A stretch of DNA of 64,000 nucleotides from assembly GCF_003286085.1 (NCBI RefSeq), contig NW_020825288.1, positions 5,828,001-5,892,000 on the forward strand, written 5' to 3'. Of this stretch, positions 34,067 through 45,521 are shown one piece after another; within the stretch, counting starts at the first letter, position 1; every line of letters starts with the position of its first letter. The notes under the pieces were generated by a model. That model did no database searches. It saw nothing but the letters and a program-made list of their open reading frames with translations, and was not told the origin of the DNA. This DNA comes from Drosophila persimilis. Its lineage: Eukaryota > Arthropoda > Insecta > Diptera > Drosophilidae. Both the position numbers and the translations under genes were made by a program.

Positions 34067-34535
34067 ATACACTCGTTTCGTTGCTGCCGTCGGTGCTTGG
34101 TGCTGGTGCGGTATTTTTCTGGTCGCAGCTCCTCCGTTTGAAATTGTGTCGCATGAAAAGCATATAAAACCACCATTTTTCACTGTGATCTTTGTCGGCA
34201 AAAGGCATTTGTGAATCTAAAAAGCAGAACAAGCATCTGAATCCGAATCGAGTTGAAAGTTCGCGTTAAGCACACCACACCACACCCACACACGCGCACT
34301 GTGCCCGCTACGTAGATATTGCGAATGCATACGGCGAAAGATACAAATAGAAAAAATCTAAGCAGAAGGAAAATTTTGTTAGTGAAGTGAAGAGGAAGTA
34401 GTGGTGACCTGTGCCCGTGTAGTTGTGCTTTCCCCGTGCGTGTCGTCAGTGTGTGTGCTCGTGTGTGCGTGTTTCTTTCCCTCCCCCATTTTGCAGGCGC
34501 AAGTGCGAAGAGCATAGCAGTATCTGTATCTCGCT

Positions 34536-37500
34536 ATGGGTAAGTTATCTGGCCATACACTCTCTCCCTCTCTCTCTCTCTGCCTCTCTCTCCCTCTGTG
34601 TGTTGTGATTGTGTGTGTGTCTGCGCAAAGCCATCGAAAGAGGGTGGTGGTGGGCCGTGGGCCCTGCTGCTTCTCAGATAGAAGCTGATGGCATTATCGG
34701 TATTAGTGACAGACTATGGCAAGGTATCCGAGAAAGGGAACGAAACTACATAGTCTGCGACTACCGTTAATCAATATTCGTCAGCTGGGAATCCGTACTA
34801 TACGCTCGAAGTTGGGGGGATCTTTGGCCACCTCTCTCTCTCTCTCTAGCTCACACATACCCCAGCAAATACCCTCTCACATGTGATTGGCACGGACTGG
34901 GGTCTCGTCCACGTCCACTCCCTATTTTATTTCTCAGCTGCGACGGCGATGACGTCATTTATTAGTTGTTGTAAGAACAAGTTTTATTTTTTGCCATGCC
35001 GTCGTTCCGTCGTTCTGTCGTTTTGTCGGCCATCGACTGCTGCGCCCCAAATCGACGTGTGATATCGGAGATGGGAGAACCGAAGGAGAACGAAGAAAAA
35101 AACCTGACCGAATAAACCTCAGCGTGCTTGTGCATGCAACTGCAATTACACACGATACCGTTAGGGTGTCCCCCGCCGTTCCGTCGTGAGAGCGCCGTCA
35201 TACCATACATACCTGTAAATCTACCGTTGAATCTGGCGCTGAATGAGCTTTTTCTATGGCTTTCAGTGCATGAGGCGAGCCCTACTATGTTAGCATATAC
35301 CGTTGGTTCTCCGACTCTCCCATGCTGTGATTAATTACTCGACAATCCGTCCGTCTCGTCCCTCTGGCCTGGCCCTAATTGAGTTCATGTGCTGTCGCTG
35401 GGGCTGGGCGGGAGCCACTTATAGTTGTATGCGTGCCTAAAATGCCTAATTGACTTGGACTTCGGTTCGAGGAGTCGCTTCGGATCGCATTGGAGACCGG
35501 AGTGGGGAGACCGGACCCCATAATGTGCACCGCCGTTCGTCGCTCTCAACGCAAAAGGCTCAACAATAGCCATATAGACTCCAGCAACAACTGCTCAACA
35601 TGAACATGAACTCATGACAGGCGCACATTGACTTGCATGGGGTTTCCTTTTTAGCTGGTGCTCAAATGAAAACGAAAGGGGCAAAACCAAACGAGTTGCC
35701 TCAGCCGCCGCCGCCGCCGCAGCCCCCTTATTCATTTAGGGGCTCTTTCTCATTTATTTACCCATTGATTTGTTCGTGCACGAGTTGTGTGGTGCATTCG
35801 CCTGCATTTCATTTCATTTCCCCTTTTCCCAGGCGGGGTTATATAGGTCAGAGCACTTGCATAGAAAGTGGCATCTTCTGTTGTGTTGTCGTCTTCAGGC
35901 ACGGCAACTCTTTCAGCCTCCCCCCCTCCTCCCTCCCTTTCACTCGCCTAATTGAATGCTATTTTTGTGGCCGCAGCGTCATCGTTTGTGTGTGTGGGTG
36001 TGTATGTGTGGCGAGCAGGCGGCGGCTCTTTTCACTTTTCGTCTAATAAGCATACAGGAAGCACTTTCAAAATGATCTCTGAACCAACCTTACGTACCCG
36101 TACTCGTACCCGTACTCGTAGAAACCACACAGTGCGGTGCGTCGTCAGGTAGCACAGCATAAAATAACACTTTGCAAAGCAATTTAAATTTGATGAGTAA
36201 TGCGGAGAGCGTATAAAATACACACTCGCACGTTCAAATGTATTTGTATCTCTATATTTTTTTGTGTATATATTATGTTGTTGCTCTTCTCCACAGAACC
36301 ATTTGCGGGAGTGGGAAGGTGTGGGCGTGGAATGCATGAGCGAGAGATGTTTGCTTTCGCTCTGGGGATTATTTATTGTTTGGCTGAAAAACACGCTCTT
36401 TTCCAGTTGGAACGTATTGTTGTGCAGCCACGACCCGACTCTAATCCCCAACAGGCTTCACCTGTTTCCGCAAACTGCCTTGACCTGCATTGTCCTCGAC
36501 ATTTTCCCGGGCACGGCACAGACTGTCAAGGATTTGACGACGCACTTGCTCGGTGCACAATCTGCTGCATGTCATGACCATGACATGGGGGGGGTTTAGC
36601 TTTCATTCGTTCGGTTTAAGGTTAGGGATGTTCAGGCTTTTTGGGGCGCGGCTAAAATTTAATTAAAATATTCACTCTGCCATGCAGACTGACCTTTCGA
36701 CACAGAACCGTATTTGTGGAATAGAATCGAATCGTATGGGGTCTGTGTTTGCCTGTTTGCCTGAAACGTGAGGCGCGACTTTAACCTTGGACTTGCCCCC
36801 TGGTGGCTGCTGCTCTGCTCCGCTCTTGTTGCCGGACGGGTTTTTGGGCTGTTTTGTTTGTATTTCAAATGCGGAGTGCCTCCACTCCACTAACCAGTTT
36901 GTGAGGCACATGCTCCGGCTGCTCTGCCACAACTCCGAAATAATCATTAAAAAAAACAACTGCTCCGTGTTGTCGCTGGCGCTACAGACGCCGCCGATGA
37001 CATCATCGGGGGGCACTAGGCACTACTACACCAGCAACAAAACATCGCCGCTCCGCTCCGCTCTCCTCTCCTCTCTGTAATTATAATAAAAATGAAAATG
37101 TGCGCTCAAACTTTTATGATACTAACTAGGCGGCAACTTGTCGCGACTCTCTCTCTCTCCCTATCCCTATCTGTGTCTGTTGCATGAAAATGTAATTTTC
37201 ACATTGAAATTGTTTAGAGTTGGGTCTGTAATTATCATGGATCTGCTAATACGAGCGGAAAACACTGAAAACCCAATAAACAAAATGCCAAAATCAATAT
37301 GCAAATCCCAGTGTGTGAGGGATTGCATAATAAACAGTCAGACAACAACATAAATGAAATTAATTGAAACAAAACACGTACACACAAAATTTAAACAAAC
37401 ACAAATACACTCACACACCCACTCGTATATTTAATACATATATTACTTTCAACGGAAGTCCAAGCTAGTGACGAAAGCCACAGCACCGTAAAAAAAACCA

Positions 37501-40500
37501 ATTGTACACCAAATACGAGGTAACTGTATTATCAGATGTTCGGACATTCTAATTGGACGACTGACTCTGTTTGCGTCATCGAACATACAATAATGTACTA
37601 TACAGATTGGATCATACATATGTACCTAAATGCCTGATATTCCCCACCAAAAATGTGGGGCTTAATAATGTCAACGACTTTTTATTGATTTTATTACTCC
37701 CTTCGAAGCACACACCAAGGATTGTTGCCATTTCCCTTGGGTATTCCTTCAATGAAAGTTCATTCACCGGGCTCTGTTTCGGTTATTTTTAGTTACAAAA
37801 GTTTCTTACAATTTGTACATACTTTATTAAGTTTCAACTTTATTCCAAAGCTTTCCGCACTAGACCAAACATTAATCATTCTACTCCGTTTATAAATTCT
37901 AGATTAGAATCGATACCTATAAATACAAAAAAAGATAACTTTTGAATGCGGCATATTTCTTTTACCATATTAACAGTGAAAACTTTACTTGAGAACTAAT
38001 TCATGGGTTTCTTGCATGCTTGGAGTTGTGGATACCAAGAAACTAAATAAGGAAAAACTGTACAGGAATTTTTGTATGCGATAACAGACCATATACGTCA
38101 CAATAATTATAAAAGCTAGCCAGTCGCCGCACAAACACTCACCTTATCGAACATTTATACCGAAAAACCCACAAAACGCAGACAAAAGGGGGGAAAAAAC
38201 AGAAATACAAATCAACAAAGAGAAAGAGAGAACAGAAAACAGAGAACAGAGAACGTTGCAACTGGCTGGTTTTGGATCTGTTGGATCTACGATTTAATCA
38301 ACCGCTCACTGGGGCCCCGCCGGTCGACTGCTGGCTGGCAAGAAACCGGCCGACTGGTAGATCAACATCAACCCATCATCAGTCATGGCCAACAATTTGT
38401 TTCGTTACGTTTTGTGTGATGCCGTCATGGCTTTGAGTCTGGGGCTGGTCTCCCCTCCAACAAGCAGATCGCTGTGAGAATTTCTGTAACCGTATAATTC
38501 TGTTCGGTTTGGACACACATAAATATGAATATTTGTGTATTACGCAATGCTCTCTGATAGATAGATAGATAGATAGATAGAACAAACCCAGTCAACCCAA
38601 GGCTTATCTGTGTTTACATTCACAAATAATCTGAGTGCACTTCTAAGAATCGCCACAGCAATGTTTAGAATCGATTCTAAAAAGTATTTTAAAATAATGT
38701 ATGTATGAAAATATATCTGCACATGTGGTAGAGTGGAGTGGCCGACAACTGTTCAGATACATATAATATATATATGTAGATACATGTCAGATGTATTTAA
38801 CCTGTTCCACTTGTCTAGAGTGCGCTTGCACACTTGTGTGTACATTAATGAACAGTGAAAATACATACATATACAATACCTACAGTGTAGAGTGTACCGC
38901 CCTTGGCCTTATCAATGATAAGATTAATTGTTTGCCTAGCGCATGAGTCATGCCACCTTCAGAACCAGATATCTGGTTCAAAGAGTTTGCCTCGACTGAC
39001 TACAGCTGTCAGTAGCATAAAACTAAAGGGATATATCTTTCCATATACGATTCCCATACAAAATGAACATACACATCCAAATATATATCGTTCAAACGGG
39101 GCTTTCAAACGGTACCGGGCCTGGGGCCGTGCCCGGCCAAACGGGGCAAGGTTGGGGCATTATCGCATCACATGCATATGACATCAGCCTTGCTTTGCCC
39201 GACGGAATACGTAATCTGGACTGCTACGACGGTTGGTAGCGTCGACTGAATGAATTGGATTGGAACACAATCGAACCGAGCCACAGGCGATAATCTATTC
39301 CTAATCGAATCTGCAATACAATAATCTCTATTCGATGTTTTCTCTCCGTTTTGCTTGCAGGTAAACAAAAAATTTACTGTGCAAAATGCACGAAAAAGTG
39401 CTCCGGCGAGGTGCTGCGCGTGGCCGACAATCATTTCCACAAGGCCTGCTTCCAGTGCTGCCAGTGCAAGAAGTCCCTGGCCACCGGCGGATTCTTTACA
39501 AAAGACAGCGCCTACTACTGCATACCGGACTACCAGCGGCTGTACGGCACCAAGTGTGCCACGTGCCAGCAGTATGTGGAGGGGGAGGTGGTCAGCACCA
39601 TGGGCAAGACGTACCACCAGAAGTGCTTTACGTGCTCCAAGTGCCAGCAGCCGTTCAAGTCCGGCAGCAAGGTGACCAACACTGGCAAGGAGGTCCTTTG
39701 CGAGCACTGTGTGTCGGGCGGTGCTCCTGTTTCGCCGACACGACAAAAGGCCGTCTCGTCGCCGGCACCGCCAGCGGAGAGCCCCACCCGGGCCACCGCC
39801 CACCAGCAGCTGACCGGCGGCGTTGTCTCGCACAAGGCTCACCTGAAGGAGGACTACGATCCCAACGACTGTGCCGGTTGCGGGGAGCTGCTGAAGGAGG
39901 GCCAGGCTCTGGTCGCTCTCGACCGGCAGTGGCATGTCTCCTGTTTCCGCTGCAAGGCCTGCCAGGTGGTCCTCAACGGCGAGTACATGGGCAAGGATGC
40001 CGTGCCGTACTGCGAGAAGTGCTACCAGAAGGGTTTCGGCGTGAAGTGCGCCTACTGCAATCGCTTCATCAGCGGCAAGGTGCTGCAGGCCGGCGACAAC
40101 CATCACTTCCATCCAACATGCGCCCGCTGCACCAAGTGCGGCGATCCGTTTGGCGACGGTGAGGAAATGTACCTGCAGGGCAGCGCCATTTGGCATCCAC
40201 GCTGCGGCCCCGGACCCTCGGAGTCCGGCATAATACTGAACGGCGGCGGGGGCAACACGTCGGTGGTTGGCGGCGCCTCCAATGGCAACTTCACAGACAC
40301 CGAGTGTGATCGCATGAGCTCCAGTGCACTGAGCGAAATGGTATGTACGGGCAGATCCAATAGCTATACTTGGCATCCTCGGTAACCGTAACCGTAACAA
40401 AGCGATCCCAACACAAAAGCGGCTGCTGTTCTTGCTACTAATTCGAATGCTCCGCACACTATGCATATATGGCACCTATACTATACCCCACACTGTTCAC

Positions 40501-43438
40501 TTTGGCAGAGGTGAAAGATCAGATTCTGATCGGAGATCTCTGCACACACTGCAATTGATTATTATTTGATTTTATAATTTCTTTTGTTGCATTTTAGTTC
40601 ACTTTATTTTGAGCTTGCGTTTTTGATTTCTGTTCGTTTTCAGTACATCCGCTCCAGAACACCGAGTATAAATGGTTCACTTTATTCCTCTAGCCGCAAG
40701 GTTTGTTTTATGATTTTTATGATTTCCCATTTGTTTTTTTTTTTATCATTTTGAATACTAAAATCTTTAATCACGGCACTGCATGCAACCCCCCATCGCA
40801 AAAGAAATCCCTGACTCATAATCTGATGTGTACTTTTCCAGCATTACCGCACCGTAAGCCCCGGTCTGATACTCCGCGAGTATGGCCGACCGATCGGTGA
40901 AGATATATCGCGCATTTACACCTACAGCTATCTGACGGATGCACCGCACTATCTGCGCAAGCCGATCGATCCGTATGACAAGACGCCACTATCGCCGCAC
41001 TTTCACAGGCCAGCATCGTATGCGACGACCAGCAATGCGGGCTCGGTGGCGGGCAGTCGGCCGCCATCGCGTCCTCATTCCCGGACGCGTAGTGCCATGA
41101 AGGTCCTGGTGGATGCCATACGGTCGGAAACGCCACGCCCCAAAAGTCCCGGCATGAACAACGAAGAACCCATTGAGCTGTCGCACTATCCGGACGCCAA
41201 GAAGCCGTTGCCCGGCGAGCAGCCGAAAATCGAAAGGGATGACTTCCCAGCACCGCCCTATCCCTACACTGATCCGGAGCGCAGGCGACGCTACAGCGAC
41301 ACCTACAAGGGCGTGCCCGTCTCGGATGACGAGGACGAGAATGTCCAGAACGGCAAGCAGACGAATGGCAATGCCAAAAATGACGAGGAGCAAAGGTAGG
41401 TAACAAAAAAAAGTGAAGAGAAAAGCCATTAAACCTTTCTGTTTGGAACGCAGACGCCTCCAACGCGAGGCCGCGGAACTGGAGAAGCTCAACTCGGGCA
41501 TTGGCTCAGTCATTGCCAAGGACCTTAAGGAGCACGCCAAGCACCGAAAGTGGAAGCAGAACAACCTCGATCCTCGCAATGCCTCGCGCACGCCATCAGC
41601 CTCAAAGGAGCCGCTATACAAGTTGAGGTAGGTCCTGGGGCATAAGCTTATCGGCATTGCTTTGATTCTGTTGTGCCCTTTTGCAGATACGAATCGCCCA
41701 TCGGGGCATCACCGTCACGCCATCTGGACTCACAGAAGCCCTTCTATGAGGATGAAATGTTCGATCGGTCCACAAGCTATCGCGGCTCGCTGGGCAAATC
41801 GCTGGGAAATGCGCCCAGTTACAATGGTAATCGTCTAGCCGTAGCATTTATATTCTAGTCTCGTACTCGTTTGTTAGGGTGTGATATGATTTCGATTCGA
41901 TACTATATATAGCCAATTACGTTTATAGCCATACATTCCTATCGATCGCCGCCAAAGCCCGGATACGGATTCAAAACGACTACTCTGCCCTATATACGCA
42001 ACGGCTACAGCTCAGTAAGTGCTGCCCCGTGGCTAGATCCCACTCTCCGGTGCTGGGTACTCATTAGTGCTGTGCTGTAGCTCTCTTAATATACTCGTAC
42101 ACATATTTGGCGGTCTAAACACTCTTCTAACCACCCATAACACTTGACTTTTAACCTTAACCTGTGGCTGACTGCATTCGTTTGTGTCTTTCTCATCCTT
42201 TACTTGTTGCTGCTGTCGGCCGCCCCTCCTCACGGATGGATGATCCTATGATCCTGGTGGCCCCGTTGCATAATTAACAAAAACAAAAAACATTTTGAAT
42301 AACATCTCAACTGGTTGGTTGGTCTGCTGCTTCCTTGTGTGTCTAAACCTATAATTCTATGCTATCCAAAATCTGTCTCTCTGTGTGTATGCCTTGTTGC
42401 CTTGAACCGCGTTCCCCAACAACACAAACAACCCCATACCATCGAACACTGATCATGCCACACTAAACTAACCAAAACTGTACTCGAACATTTGCATCAT
42501 CCATCTAATCCAACTACTCGTACTACTACTCTGCTCAGTGGTGAGCGCCCTGCGTCATGTACCCAAACCTGGATACGGCCTGGCCCCACGATCTCACACA
42601 TTCAGTTCCACAACATCTGCCGCCGCCACGATGCATGGTGCCACTACTGTAAGACTGCTTTCGTTGTCGTTGTAACGTTGTAACCTTGTTGTACTCGTAA
42701 TGCCATAGACCTTATAATTTTTTATGCCATTTATATCTTGTGTATGCGTATGATCGGCATTCTGTTTTTTAGTTCTATCGCCTTGCACTTATCTATGGGT
42801 TTTTCCTGTTTATGCATGATCCTTTCATATACCCCCGTATAAAGAGATTAAATTTGTATTCTGTTTTGATTTTAAACAGGATTTCTCTTATGGAGGACTG
42901 GGCGACAAAACGCACAGCACAGATCTGAGCTGTGGCAAATCGGAAGGTAAGTTCTGGGGGATTCCATATGTCCTGCCTGATTCCTGCTAATTATATTTTT
43001 GTTGGTTTTTTGTATAGCTTCTGTGGACTCGATCACCGAGGGAGATAGACGGGCCTTGATGGGCGGCGATATGCCCGCCTCGAGCACATATTCAGGTGCA
43101 CTCTCGTACCACTATCCCCAGGCGGGACTTATTCGACGAAGTCTGCCCAATATGGCACACTCGATGCTGGTGCATGAGCCAGCCAAGATCTATCCTTACC
43201 ATCTATTGCTTATCACAAACTATCGTCTGCCTTCGGACGTTGATCGCTGTAATCTGGAGGTAAACGCCAGTGTACTTCCCTTACCTTACGGATACTTGAT
43301 AATCCCTTGTAATATCATCCGCAGCGTCATCTGTCGGACATCGAGTTTGAGCACATCTTGCAGTGCGTCAGGTCAGAGTTCTACCGCCTGCCCCAGTGGA
43401 GGCGCAACGAGCTGAAGCGGCGGGTGAAGCTTTTCTAA
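34536..43438 (+). CDS. Unc-115: Unc-115 / abLIM actin-binding LIM protein
   Basis: The start exon codes only four bases, ATGG at 34536-34539, followed by GTAAGT. It joins across a 4.8-kb intron to 39361-40340, restoring MGKQKIYCAKC. Further exons are 40644-40700, 40842-41395, 41454-41627, 41687-41826, then either 41929-42014 or 42539-42648, then 42880-42946, 43018-43259 and 43325-43438. The protein has 805 or 813 residues. The big exon encodes four LIM zinc domains (CAKCTKKC, CATCQQYV, CAGCGELL, CAYCNRFI). The C-terminus is a villin headpiece (LERHLSDIEFEHIL, ending LPQWRRNELKRRVKLF), which binds actin filaments. Unc-115/abLIM acts in axon guidance downstream of Rac. Reading past the donor at 40341 would add 14 residues and stop at 40385, a possible short LIM-only isoform. 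Confidence 0.9.
34540..39360. other. long first intron of Unc-115
   Basis: 4.8 kb bounded by a consensus GTAAGT and a GCTTGCAG acceptor. No nested gene is supported on either strand. It contains simple repeats (CT-rich tracts near 34560-34600, a CGTACC/CGTACT run at about 36096-36120, GATA repeats at 38556-38580). Enhancers or alternative first exons may lie here but were not identified. Confidence 0.6.
38556..38580. repeat. GATA tetranucleotide microsatellite
   Basis: Six tandem GATA units read directly within the Unc-115 first intron. Confidence 0.9.
41929..42014 (+). other. Unc-115: Unc-115 alternative exon A
   Basis: Flanked by TTTATAG and GTAAGT. It is entered in phase 1 from AAT G at 41826 and leaves in phase 0, coding IHSYRSPPKPGYGFKTTT and on to NGYSS. 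The PKPGYG core recurs in exon B at 42539. Length 86 (2 modulo 3). Confidence 0.75.
42539..42648 (+). other. Unc-115: Unc-115 alternative exon B
   Basis: Flanked by CTGCTCAG and GTAAGA. It reads in frame only when joined to 41826 (coding VVSALRHVPKPGYGLAPRSH and on); joined after exon A it opens TGG TGA, an immediate stop. Length 110 (2 modulo 3). It shares PKPGYG with exon A. Confidence 0.75.
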
Positions 43439-44365
43439 GCGGACGAACGATGCAGTTCAGGACAGGATCTTCACCTGCTGGATCGAGGAGGCTGCTTGCG
43501 ACGAAACCAAAATAATACATTTTACCTTAAAAGAAAGGAAGAAACAACAAATTAATGGGAAACTATGCTAATTTCACAGCCAGTTTTGAAACACGCTTTA
43601 AATAGTTGATGCAAGTGAAGCTGAAACTAAAACTAAATTTAAACAGTTACAATGCGGAAAGGAACGGATCGGATCGGAAAGGAGCGGACAGTTTATTTTT
43701 TTAAGAATTAGTTGCGCCTATAGAGAGAAGATTGTAACTAAAAGGAACACAACACTAAGGAAAACAAAATCCCAAATAAATACGAAATGTATACAGATTT
43801 CAATTAGTTAAAACATTGCATGTCTGGCATGAAAGCTTTTTATACACAATGCAGCTGCATATTTTTTTTGTAATTGGATTCGTTTGCTAAATTACATTAT
43901 TTACTTCACTGAAAAACACGTTCAAGGGCTAGAGAAAATCAACCGATAAGCATCAAAGAATGAAATAAATGTACCTTCAGAAACGTTTACACGGCAGCAA
44001 AAGGCGCTAAAAGAACAGCCAGCCAATTGTTGCATGTGCGGCATCAAAAAAGAAACGCTAAACCATTATGCAAGTTTTATTTATTACTAAATATTTTATT
44101 TATTTATTTAAATAGAATATGTCAAAGAATAAACCAGAGATAATAAAACCAGGACAAAAGCAATGTACGATATTATCTATGTTTACATAATAATGTAATA
44201 TTAATATTACAACCTCTTGGAAGCGAAGCGGATGGTGGGGGAGTTTCTACAGTTTCGACTTAACTTCGGAATGTGAAAAGTCAACAGAATTAATGTATAA
44301 ATATTGAACTAGTACATGTCACAGTTTATCGAGATTCTCTATACATATATTGCACTCACATCGCC
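43439..44365. other. Unc-115 3' UTR and gap before the acetyltransferase gene
   Basis: Unc-115 3' UTR (AATAAA-type signals near 43776 and 43963) and AT-rich sequence convergent with the next gene. No coding region seen. Confidence 0.6.
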
Positions 44366-45277
44366 CTAATTTCGCTTCTGGATGCCATCGTCATTGCGTA
44401 AACTGTACGTTAATTGTGTCTTCATCACAGTAAGACTGCTGCCAATGATCTTCTTGTGGTATATCTGACGCGTGACAAAGCCAAATTCGTCATAGAATTC
44501 GCGTTCATTCTCCTGCCACTCGGAAATGGTGCACTCTAGCGAGCCATAACCACCTGTGGCGCATTTCTTCGCTACAAGACTGATCATGGGCTCCATAATC
44601 TTTTGATAGGGATAGTCCGGAGCAATTGCAAAGCGACAAATCCAAGCCGCATTGTACACAGCATGGTGATTTTTTACACTTATCGCGGCCACAATTCGGC
44701 AACGGAATTTCCTTTTGTACTCCTCATCGTATGGGCAATTCTCCACGAAGACCTCATAGCTGGCCTCCTTGGGGGAACAGCGAAAAATGAATGGCTCGTA
44801 GCACTCTGCCACCAAGGACTGGGAGGGTTTCACCTAAACGGGAAGAGATTAAGTAACGTTAGCTATTTAGGTTTTATGTTTTTACAGGAATTCGGTAACT
44901 CAAACCTTCATGAGCTCCATTGCCTTGGCGTAGAAGGAGAAGTACGTGCTGGTGAAGAGAAAGAAGATGCATCCGGGTATCGAGAGGGTACAAAAGAGCA
45001 GAGGCACGCCCAGAAATATGAAGAATATCGCCCATGTGATGACTATGAACTGAAGTGTAATCTGATGCCAGAAATAACCAACATTTTGAATGTTAAATAC
45101 TGATAGGACACGTATCTATGTATACATATATGCATAACATATGTATTTATGTACCTCTCGGAACATCAGGGCGAAGAACGATTTCGTGGAGAAGGACATA
45201 ATGTAGTCTCGCACCAGATCCTGGCACTTGAATTCATCATCTTCCCGGTAATTGCGTATCACGATAAAAGGCTGCAT
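44366..45277 (-). CDS. NAT8-like membrane-anchored N-acetyltransferase
   Basis: Three exons from the ATG at 45277: 45155-45277, 44906-45061 and 44366-44833, giving 248 residues. The N-terminus (IVIRNYREDDEFKCQDLV) starts the GNAT fold and is followed by a strongly hydrophobic stretch (ITLQFIVITWAIFF, then GVPLLFCTLSIPGCIFFLF) that inserts in the membrane, as in NAT8 and related enzymes of the ER. The catalytic GNAT half follows, with the acetyl-CoA region at IAPDYPYQKIMEPMISLVAKKCATGGYGSLE and a C-terminal YDEFGF. The usual Q/R-x-x-G-x-G/A loop is modified (YPYQKIM), so activity is uncertain. Substrate unknown. It shares a short divergent promoter with Oga. Confidence 0.75.
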
Positions 45278-45521
45278 TCTCTTATTATAAAACGAAACAA
45301 AATAGATAAACAAAACAAAACGAAATTGATGTTTCTTTAAGCTAGTGCTGGAATAGGCGCGTGAGCACTGGAGCTGGGCGAAACATCGATATCATTGATG
45401 TTTGGGTGTAGCGCACGACTGGTTTTAGCCAGTGCCCAACACTAGTTTGCAAAAACCGAAATAAATAACATTTGTTTTCGCAAGTCGCTGCCTGCGGTAT
45501 CTTTCTTAAATCCTGAGAAAA
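45278..45521. promoter_or_regulatory. divergent acetyltransferase / Oga promoter
   Basis: 244 bases separate the two ATGs. ATCGATA at 45385-45391 is a DRE-like site. No TATA box near either start. Confidence 0.5.

Larger units (their letters stand above)
32242..34535. other. trabid 3' UTR and Unc-115 upstream region
   Basis: Trabid 3' UTR runs to perhaps 33300, with a CA microsatellite at 32628-32651 and AT-rich sequence. From 33330 to 33880 I see nothing recognisable. From 33880 to 34535 lies the Unc-115 promoter and 5' UTR, including the 56-base direct repeat described separately. No gene. Confidence 0.6.

Noticed and set aside
33881-34201. Minus-strand frame of 106 codons over the 120-bp-spaced repeat
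   Set aside because: It is the repeat read as protein (SDTSR... twice); no other coding evidence.
35700-36150. Open frames with CGTACC/CGTACT repeats giving Thr-Arg runs
   Set aside because: Simple sequence within the Unc-115 intron; no start context or conserved motif.
39168-40475. 435-codon frame opposite the Unc-115 LIM exon
   Set aside because: Shadow of the GC-rich LIM coding sequence; no splice sites, no family resemblance.
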